Shown here: one piece after another, positions 1 through 7,769 of the stretch
How the letters are laid out: each line of letters begins with the position of its first letter
Numbering within the stretch: position 1 is the first letter of the stretch
NCBI RefSeq assembly: GCF_003205235.1
Contig: NZ_QJSM01000020.1
Coordinates: 1 to 64,000, forward strand
Length of the DNA stretch: 64,000 bases
Source of the DNA: Thermoplasma sp. Kam2015
GTDB lineage: Archaea; Thermoplasmatota; Thermoplasmata; Thermoplasmatales; Thermoplasmataceae
Direction: 5' to 3'
Notes under the pieces: generated by a model
What the model was told of the DNA's origin: nothing
The model's input: only the letters and a program-made list of their open reading frames with translations
Database searches by the model: none
Position numbers and translations under genes: made by a program

Positions 1-76
1 ATATTATATATAAGAAAAATATAGCATGGTTCAGTAGGACGAGTTTAAGGTTTCTTATTCTGAAAAGATTGATAAT

Positions 77-86
77 ATTTATATGT
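77..86 (+). promoter_or_regulatory. TATA box of the acyl-CoA dehydrogenase gene
   Basis: TTTATATG lies at 78-85, about 24 bases before the ATG at 106. This spacing fits an archaeal TATA box with transcription starting at or next to the start codon (leaderless). I see no ribosome binding site before the ATG. Confidence 0.5.
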
Positions 87-105
87 ATTTTCAGGATCTA
101 TCATT

Positions 106-1761
106 ATGAAATTTGATTTCTCAAATATATTTCTGAGCAAGGGGCTGGATTATTTCTCCGATGATCTGGTTCTGCAAGATGTTCTGAATTATCTGGGATA
201 CGATGCTGATGAGAAACTCTCCGAGATGGGTAGGTACGTCAGCACGGAGATGATAGAGGATTCGATATTCATTGATCATTACGGTGAGCCCGCCCTGCAG
301 ACCTGGGGTATCCTCGATAACCGTACGGATGGAATATGGATATCAAGAACGCATCAGAACATGATCGATAGATTGCTGGATATGGGTGTTGTATCTCGCA
401 TCGTTGAGAAAGACGATCTCATGTACCATTTCATCTCTGGATATCTTATATCTGATTCCGGTCTGTTCTGCACTCTGACACTGACGGGGCAGACTGCATA
501 CGGTCTTAAGAAATACGGAGGAGAGGATCTCGAGGTCTTTCTGAAGCACTATGCTAACCGAGATCACTGGCTTGGTGCCACCTATTACACGGAGATACAG
601 GGTGGAAGTGATCTCGGCGCAAACCAAACCACCGCGGTTAAATCTGGCAAGAAATATATACTGAACGGTGAGAACAAGTACTTCGCAAGCAATGCGGGCC
701 TGGCCGATGGTGCAGTGGTCACAGCAAGAATGCAGGGTGCGAAGCCAGGTGCAAAGGGCATATCAGTCTTCTTCGTGCCCACGATCAGATCCGACGGTAC
801 GCGTAACTATGAGATACGAAGGATAAAGGACAAGCTGGGCACCATAATGGTGCCAACTGGCGAGGTGGTGCTCAAAGATTCTGAAGGATATCTGATTGGC
901 GATGAGAAGAATGGCATATACATAGCGCTGGAGATACTTGAAGTTTCAAGAATAGATGACGCCATAGCTGCGGTGGGTATAGCGCGAAAAGCCCTCTGGG
1001 AGGCATATCTCTATTCCAAAAGAAGGACGGCATTCGGAAAGCCCATAATCGATCATCCCCTCATGCTGAGGGATCTGGCGGAGATGGAATCTGAGGTGGA
1101 GGCATCGACTGTGCTCTCAATGGTTGCGGCCGACATGTTCAGCAGGGCATCACATTTGAAGCCTCCCTACGACGATCAGTACCATATGGCCAGGGCCTTT
1201 ACGCACATGGCAAAGAACGTGGCATCATGGTCCAGCGATTATGTCACAAGATATGCGATGGAGGTCTTTGGTGGAAAGGGCTTCCTGAAGGAATTCCCCA
1301 TAGAGAAGTTCCACAGGGACTCGATCGTTACATCGTTATGGGAGGGGACGAGCAACATCCAGGCGCTTGATTTTCTGGAGCTTATGCAGAAGAAGGGTAT
1401 AGACGAAAAGATCTTCACGCTGATATGGAACATTATGGAGAATCTCTCATCTGACAATGCGGCCATAGTAAAGTCGGCATTCGATTCCGTCCGTGAAAGG
1501 GTTCTGGCATATAGGAACTCTGGAAATGTGGAGTATTTTGCCAAGGACATGCTCAACCTCTTCGGCTACCTCTCCTCTCTCGCGTACATGTTTTCTGTAT
1601 CTGAAAAAACAGGGAATGTTGGAATGCAGATGGCCGCAAGGATATATTACTATAGGCATTTTCTGGGATCATTGCCACCTGATATTCCATTCGGGGATCT
1701 GCACAGGGTCGTTGACTGGATGAACATAGGTGGTGGCGAAAAGGTCATAGAGGTAAAATGA
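106..1761 (+). CDS. AidB-like acyl-CoA dehydrogenase
   Basis: This 551-residue flavoprotein belongs to the acyl-CoA dehydrogenase superfamily and should oxidise an acyl-CoA thioester with FAD. Seen: the middle-domain segment YTEIQGGSDLGANQT (about residues 160-175), a C-terminal helical domain with RRTAFGKPI (about 305-313), and the family signature LWEGTSNIQ, whose Glu413 is at the AidB/isovaleryl-type position for the catalytic base. The length exceeds the usual 380 residues and matches the longer AidB-type branch. The extra N-terminal 100 residues and C-terminal 100 residues fit that branch. It is followed after 10 bases by a MoaD-like gene, so the two are probably cotranscribed. The substrate cannot be read from the sequence; branched-chain or fatty acyl-CoA are both possible. 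The family is certain, the reaction less so. Confidence 0.88.
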   Translation: MKFDFSNIFLSKGLDYFSDDLVLQDVLNYLGYDADEKLSEMGRYVSTEMIEDSIFIDHYGEPALQTWGILDNRTDGIWISRTHQNMIDRLLDMGVVSRIVEKDDLMYHFISGYLISDSGLFCTLTLTGQTAYGLKKYGGEDLEVFLKHYANRDHWLGATYYTEIQGGSDLGANQTTAVKSGKKYILNGENKYFASNAGLADGAVVTARMQGAKPGAKGISVFFVPTIRSDGTRNYEIRRIKDKLGTIMVPTGEVVLKDSEGYLIGDEKNGIYIALEILEVSRIDDAIAAVGIARKALWEAYLYSKRRTAFGKPIIDHPLMLRDLAEMESEVEASTVLSMVAADMFSRASHLKPPYDDQYHMARAFTHMAKNVASWSSDYVTRYAMEVFGGKGFLKEFPIEKFHRDSIVTSLWEGTSNIQALDFLELMQKKGIDEKIFTLIWNIMENLSSDNAAIVKSAFDSVRERVLAYRNSGNVEYFAKDMLNLFGYLSSLAYMFSVSEKTGNVGMQMAARIYYYRHFLGSLPPDIPFGDLHRVVDWMNIGGGEKVIEVK

Positions 1762-1771
1762 TTGCAGAATC

Positions 1772-2014
1772 ATGCGAATAAGGATACGAGTATTATCCCA
1801 TTTTTCCATCGCTTTGGGTTTCGATGAATCATCCTTCATTGTGCCAGAAGGCATTACATTCGGTGAGATGAAGGAAACCCTGATTGATCGCTTCAGTACT
1901 TTTATACGTCCAATAGAAATTGGAATGTATGCAAACATGAGGCCAGAAGACGATCAGTATGTGCTTAAGGACGGCGATACCATATACATATTCCCAAGAT
2001 CTTCTACACCCTGA
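1772..2014 (+). CDS. MoaD/ThiS-like beta-grasp protein without terminal Gly-Gly
   Basis: The 80-residue product has the size and pattern of a ubiquitin-like sulfur carrier: an N-terminal strand (MRIRIRVLSHFSIALG), a central helix, and the late segment LKDGDTIYIFPRSSTP, which corresponds to the DGDEVAFFPPVSGG ending of MoaD. The C-terminal Gly-Gly that E1-like enzymes adenylate is missing; the protein ends SSTP. It may therefore not work as a sulfur carrier, and could be a degenerate relative or a regulator. It starts 10 bases after the acyl-CoA dehydrogenase and is likely in its operon. No molybdopterin gene lies nearby. Confidence 0.6.
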   Translation: MRIRIRVLSHFSIALGFDESSFIVPEGITFGEMKETLIDRFSTFIRPIEIGMYANMRPEDDQYVLKDGDTIYIFPRSSTP

Positions 2015-2060
2015 TTGCAGGAACGGTTATATGAGCAGTTACGTGTGATCCTAATGCGCA

Positions 2061-2071
2061 TAAATTTATAT
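2061..2071 (+). promoter_or_regulatory. TATA box of the SMP-30 gene
   Basis: TAAATTTATAT is centred about 25 bases before the ATG at 2091, as in a leaderless archaeal promoter. Confidence 0.5.
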
Positions 2072-2090
2072 CAAACAGGCATACTTATGC

Positions 2091-2939
2091 ATGGATCCAG
2101 AAATTATTTTTAAGAAGATAGACGATCTGGGCGAAGGCCCTACTTTTGACGAAAAGAGGAACAGAGTTTACTGGGTTGACATAAGAGGTAAGAAATTTCA
2201 CTACCTGAATCTTGATAATTCTGAGATGAAGACTTTCGCTTCCATCGGGATGATATCGTCCATAGTGCCAACTGACAGCAATATGATGGCTGCCACAGTC
2301 GATCATGGTTTGTATCTTATTGACGATAACGGAAAGCACACACTGCTGATTGAGGTTGAAAAGGAACAGAAGTCCACAAGGTTCAACGACGGCAAGGCAG
2401 ATCCGTTCGGTAACTATGTTGCCGGCACCATGGATCTTGAGGAAAAGAGGCCCATAGGATCACTCTACGTTCTGACAGGAAAGACCATCAGGCGTATTCT
2501 CGATAATCTGACGATATCAAACGGCATAGCTTGGAACACGAAGAAGAAAGTATTCTATCACATCGATACGCCGAAGAGAAGGGTCGAGGCCTACTCATAT
2601 GACAGCAGGATGAACATAGAGAGGATGGGTACGGCTGTGGATTTCAGAAACGAGGTGGGAAATCCAGACGGCATGACCATCGATGCTGAAGGTAATCTAT
2701 GGGTTGCGCACTGGGGGGGTAACAGGATAACGGTTCATGATCCGGAAAAGCAGAAAAAGATAGATGAGATAAAGTTCCCAGCCCAGAATATAACATCATG
2801 CGTGTTTGCAGGTGATGGGCTGCATGACCTTTACGTTTCATCCGCTTCAAATGGAAATGCGGACGATCTCGGTGGAAGTCTCTTCCGCGTGAAAACTGAA
2901 TACACAGGATCAAGGACCTTTGTATTCAGCGTTCCCTGA
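2091..2939 (+). CDS. SMP-30/gluconolactonase family protein
   Basis: This 282-residue six-bladed beta-propeller of the SMP-30/LRE family probably hydrolyses a sugar lactone such as gluconolactone to the aldonic acid. Visible metal and active-site segments are GEGPTF near residue 17 (Glu ligand), RFNDGKADPFG near 97-107 (Asn and Asp), ISNGIAWN near 143-150 (Asn) and NPDGMTIDAEGNLWVAHWGG near 191-210 (Asp ligand). Thermoplasma degrades glucose through glucose dehydrogenase, gluconate and 2-keto-3-deoxygluconate, and a gluconolactonase would fit there (inference). It has its own promoter. Its 3' end overlaps the end of the convergent argH gene by 30 bases. Some family members act on other lactones or organophosphates, so the substrate is open. 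Confidence 0.82.
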   Translation: MDPEIIFKKIDDLGEGPTFDEKRNRVYWVDIRGKKFHYLNLDNSEMKTFASIGMISSIVPTDSNMMAATVDHGLYLIDDNGKHTLLIEVEKEQKSTRFNDGKADPFGNYVAGTMDLEEKRPIGSLYVLTGKTIRRILDNLTISNGIAWNTKKKVFYHIDTPKRRVEAYSYDSRMNIERMGTAVDFRNEVGNPDGMTIDAEGNLWVAHWGGNRITVHDPEKQKKIDEIKFPAQNITSCVFAGDGLHDLYVSSASNGNADDLGGSLFRVKTEYTGSRTFVFSVP

Positions 2940-4238
2940 AATTCCTTCTGCAAATTTTTCGGCCTTTTCTATGAGGTTTTCCCATTTTTTCAATATGTCG
3001 GAATACTTTTCCGCGATCGTCTCAAGATCCTGCATCTCCACCACGTCGATGTAATTCTCGGGTTCATAGGGTTTTATATTCGCACCATCTTTCAACATTT
3101 TTCCTATGTCAATATAGCTTTCTCTCCAGTCATGCTTTATCTTGAAGGCGTTCCACGCATTTCCGGTTGCAAAGATCTCATCCGGGAGCTTCTGTATATT
3201 AGAGATGAAGCGAATGTTTTCTATAAGTGTCTTGAAATGCGATAGGGCATCTGAAAAATAATCAATGAATTCTACAAATGAATCTTTCATTATCTGAAAA
3301 TCTCTATGATATCCGGAGGTCTTGTTCAAAAACGTGGACCAGATCATAACCGCATTTGACATTGAAAGTGAGGCTATACCCTGAAGAAGTTCTAAATAAT
3401 CAGGATTTCTCTTGTTTGGCATCAGTGAGCTCCCCGTTGTGAATGCATCAGGCAAAGTAACGTAACCCATTCTATAATAATCAATGAGATCCATCGCGAT
3501 CCTAGAGATGAACACCGCGGTCTGCGTTATTGAATTCACGACTGATGTGAACACGTACTGGTAAAGAGATGCGGCAAACATAGGGTTTTTATGAGGCTGT
3601 CCAAGTCCAAGCATCACAGCCATGGTGTAAAGCGATCCGGAGAAAGGGCTTCCATACCCGGATCCATATCCGTAGGCAAGATCAGAGACGATGGATACGG
3701 AATGATCGATCGCTTTGATATGGAAAGCAAGCGATTCCTCTATGTAGTTGAGATAGGTTCTGGCAGATATCGGCATCGCTGGCATAAAATGTGTAGATCC
3801 AGGCAGCAAAGCATCTGTTTCCAGTTTTTCTAGCACTTTTATGCACTGCAGCATATCCGAAACAATCTTAGCAGTTCTCTCAACCGTGAACATGAGAACG
3901 TTGTTGTGAACCTGTTCATTCCTTGAGAGATAGAGACGAAGATTATGACCTAGTTTTCCGCACCCGTCCTCAACTGCATTCTCAACAACGGTATGTGCAT
4001 CCTCATAGTCGATGGTGATCGACGGTGGATCCCTCAGAATATATAGGAGCGTATGAATGATGCATATTGATTCATCCCTGTCGATGGCGCATTTCTCATA
4101 AAGATCCAGATGATAGGCTATCAGCGATAGTATTTCATACTTCAACAGCTGGCGTTCTGCATCGATATCGCGTTTCACAAAAGGCTCCGTCGCGTTCCAT
4201 CCATGATCCTTATGCAATCCCCCTTCCCAGAGCTTCAT
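2910..4238 (-). CDS. argH: argininosuccinate lyase
   Basis: The 442-residue product is a member of the fumarase/aspartase superfamily. It carries the signature loop GSSLMPNKRNP at about residues 268-278, with the catalytic serine region, and the ArgH-type segment STHFMPAMPI, in place of the usual GYTHxQxAQP. It should split argininosuccinate into arginine and fumarate, the last step of arginine synthesis. It lies 30 bases after argG on the same strand, so the two form an argG-argH operon. Identity as ArgH rests on the signature plus this neighbour. The protein is somewhat diverged from bacterial ArgH (STHFMP in place of STHLQ-type sequence). The 3' end overlaps the convergent SMP-30 gene. Confidence 0.87.
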   Translation of the reverse strand: MKLWEGGLHKDHGWNATEPFVKRDIDAERQLLKYEILSLIAYHLDLYEKCAIDRDESICIIHTLLYILRDPPSITIDYEDAHTVVENAVEDGCGKLGHNLRLYLSRNEQVHNNVLMFTVERTAKIVSDMLQCIKVLEKLETDALLPGSTHFMPAMPISARTYLNYIEESLAFHIKAIDHSVSIVSDLAYGYGSGYGSPFSGSLYTMAVMLGLGQPHKNPMFAASLYQYVFTSVVNSITQTAVFISRIAMDLIDYYRMGYVTLPDAFTTGSSLMPNKRNPDYLELLQGIASLSMSNAVMIWSTFLNKTSGYHRDFQIMKDSFVEFIDYFSDALSHFKTLIENIRFISNIQKLPDEIFATGNAWNAFKIKHDWRESYIDIGKMLKDGANIKPYEPENYIDVVEMQDLETIAEKYSDILKKWENLIEKAEKFAEGISGNAEYKGP

Positions 4239-4268
4239 TCCATCATCCCGCTAGATTCTTTTTCTTTC

Positions 4269-5477
4269 TTATAGATCAAAATAAGATCCGGCCATCTCTT
4301 GATCAACAGCTGTTTTTCTGTTATGCGAGTGCACGGTGGCATTTCCGTATACCTCTATGAAGCCCTTTGATACCCTCTGATCGAATTTACTGGAACTGTA
4401 GTTTATCAGATCCCTGTTGTATATGAACGTGCTTCCCCAGGCACCCTCATTGAAGATATGTCCACCGAATAGCTTCATCCTAATCTCTCCCGTTATGTCT
4501 CTGTTGAATTCGGCTTCTGCTGCATTTATGGCGTTCATAACTGGATCATGCCAGAGTCCACCATAGACGAATTTTGAAAAATGCCAGTCTAGCATCATCT
4601 TTACCTCTGCTTCATTCCTGTTGAGGATCAGGGACTCCAGATATCTGTGGGCGTGGGTGATCACAGCTGCGGCAGGGCATTCATAAACCTCATGACTCTT
4701 GAGTCCCACGACCCTGTTTTCCACGTGATCGATGAGTCCGATCCCGGCCGATCCAGCGAGGGCATTCAGCTTCATGATCAGATCCGAGAGCTTCATCTTT
4801 TCACCATTCATCTCCGTGGGAATGCCACCGTCGAAGGCAAGCGTGATCTCAACATTCTTTTCCGCCTTCCATGGTGGAACGATCCATTCATAGACATCCT
4901 CAGGCAACCCCTTTCCGATATCTTCAATATCGGGGCCCTCAACGGATCTCCCCCAAATGTTCTCGTCTATGGAATATTTGCCGTCCAGCTTCACAGGTAT
5001 CCCATGGGTTTTTGCGTATTCTATCTCGTCGCTGCGCATCATGTTCCATTCCCTCACAGGAGCCAGAACTTCTATGGAGGGATCAAATGCCTTTATGGAA
5101 ACCTCGAACCTCACCTGATCGTTTCCCCTGCCAGTAGACCCATGGACTATGTATTTGGCTCCAATTTTATGCGCATAATGAACAGCCTCTTCTGCCATGA
5201 GGGGCCTTGCTAAAGCAGTTGAAAGAGGATATCCTTCGTAGTTTCCATTGGACATAATCGATTTTGCGATGAATCTGTCTGCAAATTGATCCTTGGCATC
5301 ATGAACAAAAACTGGATACGCACCCAGCGATTCGGCTTTGGCAGCAATCGCGTTCAAATCCGTATTGCCCACATCAAGAGTGAGCGTTGAGACGCTAAGC
5401 GACAATTTCTCCTGAAGCCAGCTTATCATTACGGATGTATCAAGACCTCCAGAATAAAGCAGAAGAGCTTTTTCCAT
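4269..5477 (-). CDS. argG: argininosuccinate synthase
   Basis: The protein joins citrulline and aspartate with ATP to give argininosuccinate. The N-terminal PP-loop SGGLDTSV is at residues 9-16, and family segments such as YIVHGSTGRGNDQVRFE follow. About 402 residues is the normal ArgG length. I choose the ATG at 5477 because a TATA-like GTTTATATC (5496-5504) is centred 23 bases upstream. An in-frame ATG at 5483 would add two residues. It is the first gene of argG-argH and is divergent from the ACT-domain regulator at 5598, which may control it. Confidence 0.95.
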   Translation of the reverse strand: MEKALLLYSGGLDTSVMISWLQEKLSLSVSTLTLDVGNTDLNAIAAKAESLGAYPVFVHDAKDQFADRFIAKSIMSNGNYEGYPLSTALARPLMAEEAVHYAHKIGAKYIVHGSTGRGNDQVRFEVSIKAFDPSIEVLAPVREWNMMRSDEIEYAKTHGIPVKLDGKYSIDENIWGRSVEGPDIEDIGKGLPEDVYEWIVPPWKAEKNVEITLAFDGGIPTEMNGEKMKLSDLIMKLNALAGSAGIGLIDHVENRVVGLKSHEVYECPAAAVITHAHRYLESLILNRNEAEVKMMLDWHFSKFVYGGLWHDPVMNAINAAEAEFNRDITGEIRMKLFGGHIFNEGAWGSTFIYNRDLINYSSSKFDQRVSKGFIEVYGNATVHSHNRKTAVDQEMAGSYFDL

Positions 5478-5495
5478 GGGCATCCATTTATATTC

Positions 5496-5577
5496 GATAT
5501 AAACAATTTTTCGTTGATATTTGAATTTTTAAAAACAATTCAACATTATTTTGTCATTAAGTAAAAAATATTATATT
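5496..5577. promoter_or_regulatory. divergent argG / ACT-regulator promoter region
   Basis: The 120-base AT-rich gap holds a minus-strand TATA box (5496-5504) for argG and a plus-strand box AAATATTATATT (about 5565-5577) for the gene at 5598. Between them is an inverted repeat TTGAATT / AATTCAA (5521-5527 and 5537-5543). It sits just upstream of the argG box, a possible operator for the divergent regulator. Confidence 0.45.
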
Positions 5578-5597
5578 CAAAACTAATATTACATATT

Positions 5598-6182
5598 ATG
5601 AATAGAAGAATAAGGGGAGATGTGGAAGAGAGGACGATGGATTATCTTGTGAAAAGGCCAGAGATATTCACGTTGCTCAATACCGGCATAGTCAATCTCA
5701 ATGGACTGGCAGCTCTCATAAGCAGAGAAAATGGAGATCTAAATCCGCTTTCGGTCAGGTCGGCGCTGCAGAAGATTATGAAAAGCGGAAGGATAACTGA
5801 TTATCGCAAGGCTACTGATGATCTTTTAAGGAAAAGCAAAGTGACTCTGCAGGATAAGGTATCCGTTATAACGGCCAAGAGGAAGCTAGATATGGATTTT
5901 CTCTCCGTAACGTTCCTTACGGATTCTGTGGTTTATATCGTCGATGAAACAAGATCCAAGAACATACCCCGGGATGCGAATGTTGAAAGGAATGTCAGCC
6001 TGATCCACATCTTTTCGCCCTATGACATAGTTTCCACCCCTGGTTTCGCGTTGAATGTTGTTCAGCGAATATACGCTGCGGGAATAAACATATTGCAGCT
6101 CATATCATGTTCCAATGAGACCATGATAGTCGTAAATAGGGAGGATGCAGTCAAGGCTTATTCTGCGCTGACAGCCTACTGA
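5598..6182 (+). CDS. putative ACT-domain transcriptional regulator
   Basis: The 194-residue protein has a basic, helical N-terminal half (about 1-85) that could be a winged helix. Its C-terminal half resembles aspartate-kinase-type ACT domains: VSLIHIFSPYDIVSTPGFALNVVQRIYAAGINILQLISCSNETMIVVNRED shows the pattern of promoter-like strand, 'TPGFALNVVQRIYAAGINI' helix, and 'ETMIVV' strand. ACT domains bind amino acids. It is divergent from argG-argH, so an amino-acid-sensing regulator of arginine synthesis is a reasonable inference. The DNA-binding part is only suggested by composition. A leaderless promoter precedes it. Confidence 0.6.
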   Translation: MNRRIRGDVEERTMDYLVKRPEIFTLLNTGIVNLNGLAALISRENGDLNPLSVRSALQKIMKSGRITDYRKATDDLLRKSKVTLQDKVSVITAKRKLDMDFLSVTFLTDSVVYIVDETRSKNIPRDANVERNVSLIHIFSPYDIVSTPGFALNVVQRIYAAGINILQLISCSNETMIVVNREDAVKAYSALTAY

Positions 6183-6350
6183 TCGAATTCATTATGCGGC
6201 CGTCATCTTTCTATCGGAATAACAGGATTAAGATCGACGGAGTCTGACAATCTTCGGTCACGGGCTCCACATCTCCTACAATTATGATATATCTTTTCAT
6301 TCAAGGTCTGTCGTCTCCTAAGTTTTCGATTCTTTATTGTTTTTCATTTG

Positions 6351-6386
6351 GTGAAGTTAGTTTAAAAAAATTTAAATAAACTTCAC
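6351..6386. promoter_or_regulatory. 36-bp palindromic operator over the cobalamin operon TATA box
   Basis: The sequence is a symmetric inverted repeat: GTGAAGTT (6351-6358), two bases, TTTAAA (6361-6366), AAAA, TTTAAA (6371-6376), two bases, AACTTCAC (6379-6386). The right half contains the box TTTAAATAA, centred about 26 bases before the ATG at 6400. A dimeric repressor bound here would block TBP, which suggests control by cobalt, B12 or redox state. The regulator is not evident in the window. Confidence 0.7.
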
Positions 6387-6399
6387 AATTCCATCATCC

Positions 6400-7032
6400 A
6401 TGATCATGGACATAAAACTCGATCGACATCCTCTGGTCTTCATAGGCCATGGGCATGAATTTGATGAGAAGATAGTGGCTTTTTCCCAAGAAGCTTCGAT
6501 CATCTATGCATTCACCGATGAGAGGATCGTCGATCCACATGTCTCAGTTGTCTCTGGGAAATTTGAGGATGGAATAGAGACCGTCAGGGATGTTAGGCCC
6601 ATCATCACCTTCATTTCCACCGAGGATGAGGTTCTAGACGCGCAGCTCGCCAGCATGGCATCTCTGTATTCAACCATGGTTTACATACCGGATCGCGTGA
6701 TGCTGAGCGATATAAATCTTTGCGCGTTGATAAAGAAAGGGCCTGTATCGATAGGCATATCGACAAAGGGGAAGAGTCCGGCTATGACCGTCATGATAAA
6801 GAAGAGGCTCAATGCATGCATCGATAAATATGGCATAATCACCAGAGAGGATGCCCTGATGATAGATTTTATCTCCAGAAACAGAACTAAGATAATTTCA
6901 GGAATACGTGACAGAAGAAGGCGCCGCGTTATGATGTACAAGATCGCCGTTGACAGGAACATGAGAAGCATGGTTGCATCTGGTACAGGTGATCCGGATA
7001 AGATGCTGGAAAGTCTGATCGATGGACAATGA
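6400..7032 (+). CDS. precorrin-2 dehydrogenase / ferrochelatase-like (CysG N-terminal, Met8 family)
   Basis: The 210-residue product resembles siroheme synthase N-terminal domains, which oxidise precorrin-2 to sirohydrochlorin with NAD and may insert metal. The best landmark is ISTKGKSPAMTVMIKKRL (about residues 124-141), matching the family's ISTGGKSPxLxxxIRxRIE. The N-terminal dinucleotide loop is unusual: FIGHGHEFDEKIVAF replaces the normal VVGGGxVAxRK. A catalytic Asp near FISTEDEVLDAQ matches the family's ATDDxxLN region in place. It heads the corrin operon and overlaps cobA by 4 bases. The start at 6400 fits a leaderless transcript; 6406 is an alternative. The role may be dehydrogenation plus cobalt or iron insertion, since no separate cobaltochelatase gene is seen. 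Confidence 0.75.
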   Translation: MIMDIKLDRHPLVFIGHGHEFDEKIVAFSQEASIIYAFTDERIVDPHVSVVSGKFEDGIETVRDVRPIITFISTEDEVLDAQLASMASLYSTMVYIPDRVMLSDINLCALIKKGPVSIGISTKGKSPAMTVMIKKRLNACIDKYGIITREDALMIDFISRNRTKIISGIRDRRRRRVMMYKIAVDRNMRSMVASGTGDPDKMLESLIDGQ

Positions 7033-7769
7033 CAGCAAGAAAATACTATATAATAGGCGTTGGACCGGGCGATCCAGATCTAATGAGTATTCGCGCCGTC
7101 AGATCTATTCAGGAATCGGATCTCATACTCTACGACAGCCTTATTCCAGAAGATATCCTGATCCGTTTCTGCTCAGAAAAGAAGAAGATCCATGTGGGTC
7201 ACAGATCCTCAAAGGACCATCATGACATCATGGAGAGGATATCGGACATCCTCGATAATACTGAAGATGCTGTGGTTGCCCATCTTAAATCCGGCGATCC
7301 TGCAGTATTTTCTCATCTTCATGAGGAGGTCGATATGCTGGTTCATCGCGGTATAAGCTATGAGATCGTTCCCGGCATATCATCGGCGATTGCCGTGCCA
7401 GAGATGGCCGGAATCGCACTTACTGGACGGGGCTTTTCGGAATCGTTCACCATAGTGTCCGCGAGTGATGCCAGCGGAAATTTCAATGAAGCTGAGATAA
7501 GATCGGCTATGGCTGCATCAGGATCCGTGGTCATAATGATGGGTGCGAGATATCTGGGAAAGATCAGGGATCTTCTGGTTTCAATGGATTACCGAAAGCC
7601 TGTCGTCGTAATAGAGAACGGAACGAGGCCGGATCAGAATGTGTCGTTCTTCAGACAGCCGCTGGATATAACTGCAGAGTATGCAAATTCACCAGCATTG
7701 ATAGTGACCGGTCAGATCATCAACCTCAGGGAGGTGGGTAAGAAAGATGAGGATAAGATACGAAATTGA
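7029..7769 (+). CDS. cobA: uroporphyrinogen-III C-methyltransferase
   Basis: The 246-residue enzyme transfers two methyl groups from S-adenosylmethionine to C2 and C7 of uroporphyrinogen III, giving precorrin-2. Seen: the N-terminal loop VGPGDPDLMSIRA, the SAM-site segment HLKSGDPAVF (family RLKGGDPFVFGRG), the loop PGISSAIAVPEMAGIALTGRGFS, and a C-terminal PALIVTGQI strand. Length and motifs are normal for SUMT. The product feeds both siroheme and cobalamin. It overlaps its upstream neighbour by 4 bases and cbiC by 23, so the genes are translationally coupled. Confidence 0.93.
   Translation: MTARKYYIIGVGPGDPDLMSIRAVRSIQESDLILYDSLIPEDILIRFCSEKKKIHVGHRSSKDHHDIMERISDILDNTEDAVVAHLKSGDPAVFSHLHEEVDMLVHRGISYEIVPGISSAIAVPEMAGIALTGRGFSESFTIVSASDASGNFNEAEIRSAMAASGSVVIMMGARYLGKIRDLLVSMDYRKPVVVIENGTRPDQNVSFFRQPLDITAEYANSPALIVTGQIINLREVGKKDEDKIRN

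Noticed and set aside
6183-6350. Cobalamin riboswitch before the corrin operon
   Set aside because: No B12-box-like conserved sequence or large fold was seen; the palindrome at the TATA box explains control more simply, and a leaderless start leaves no leader.
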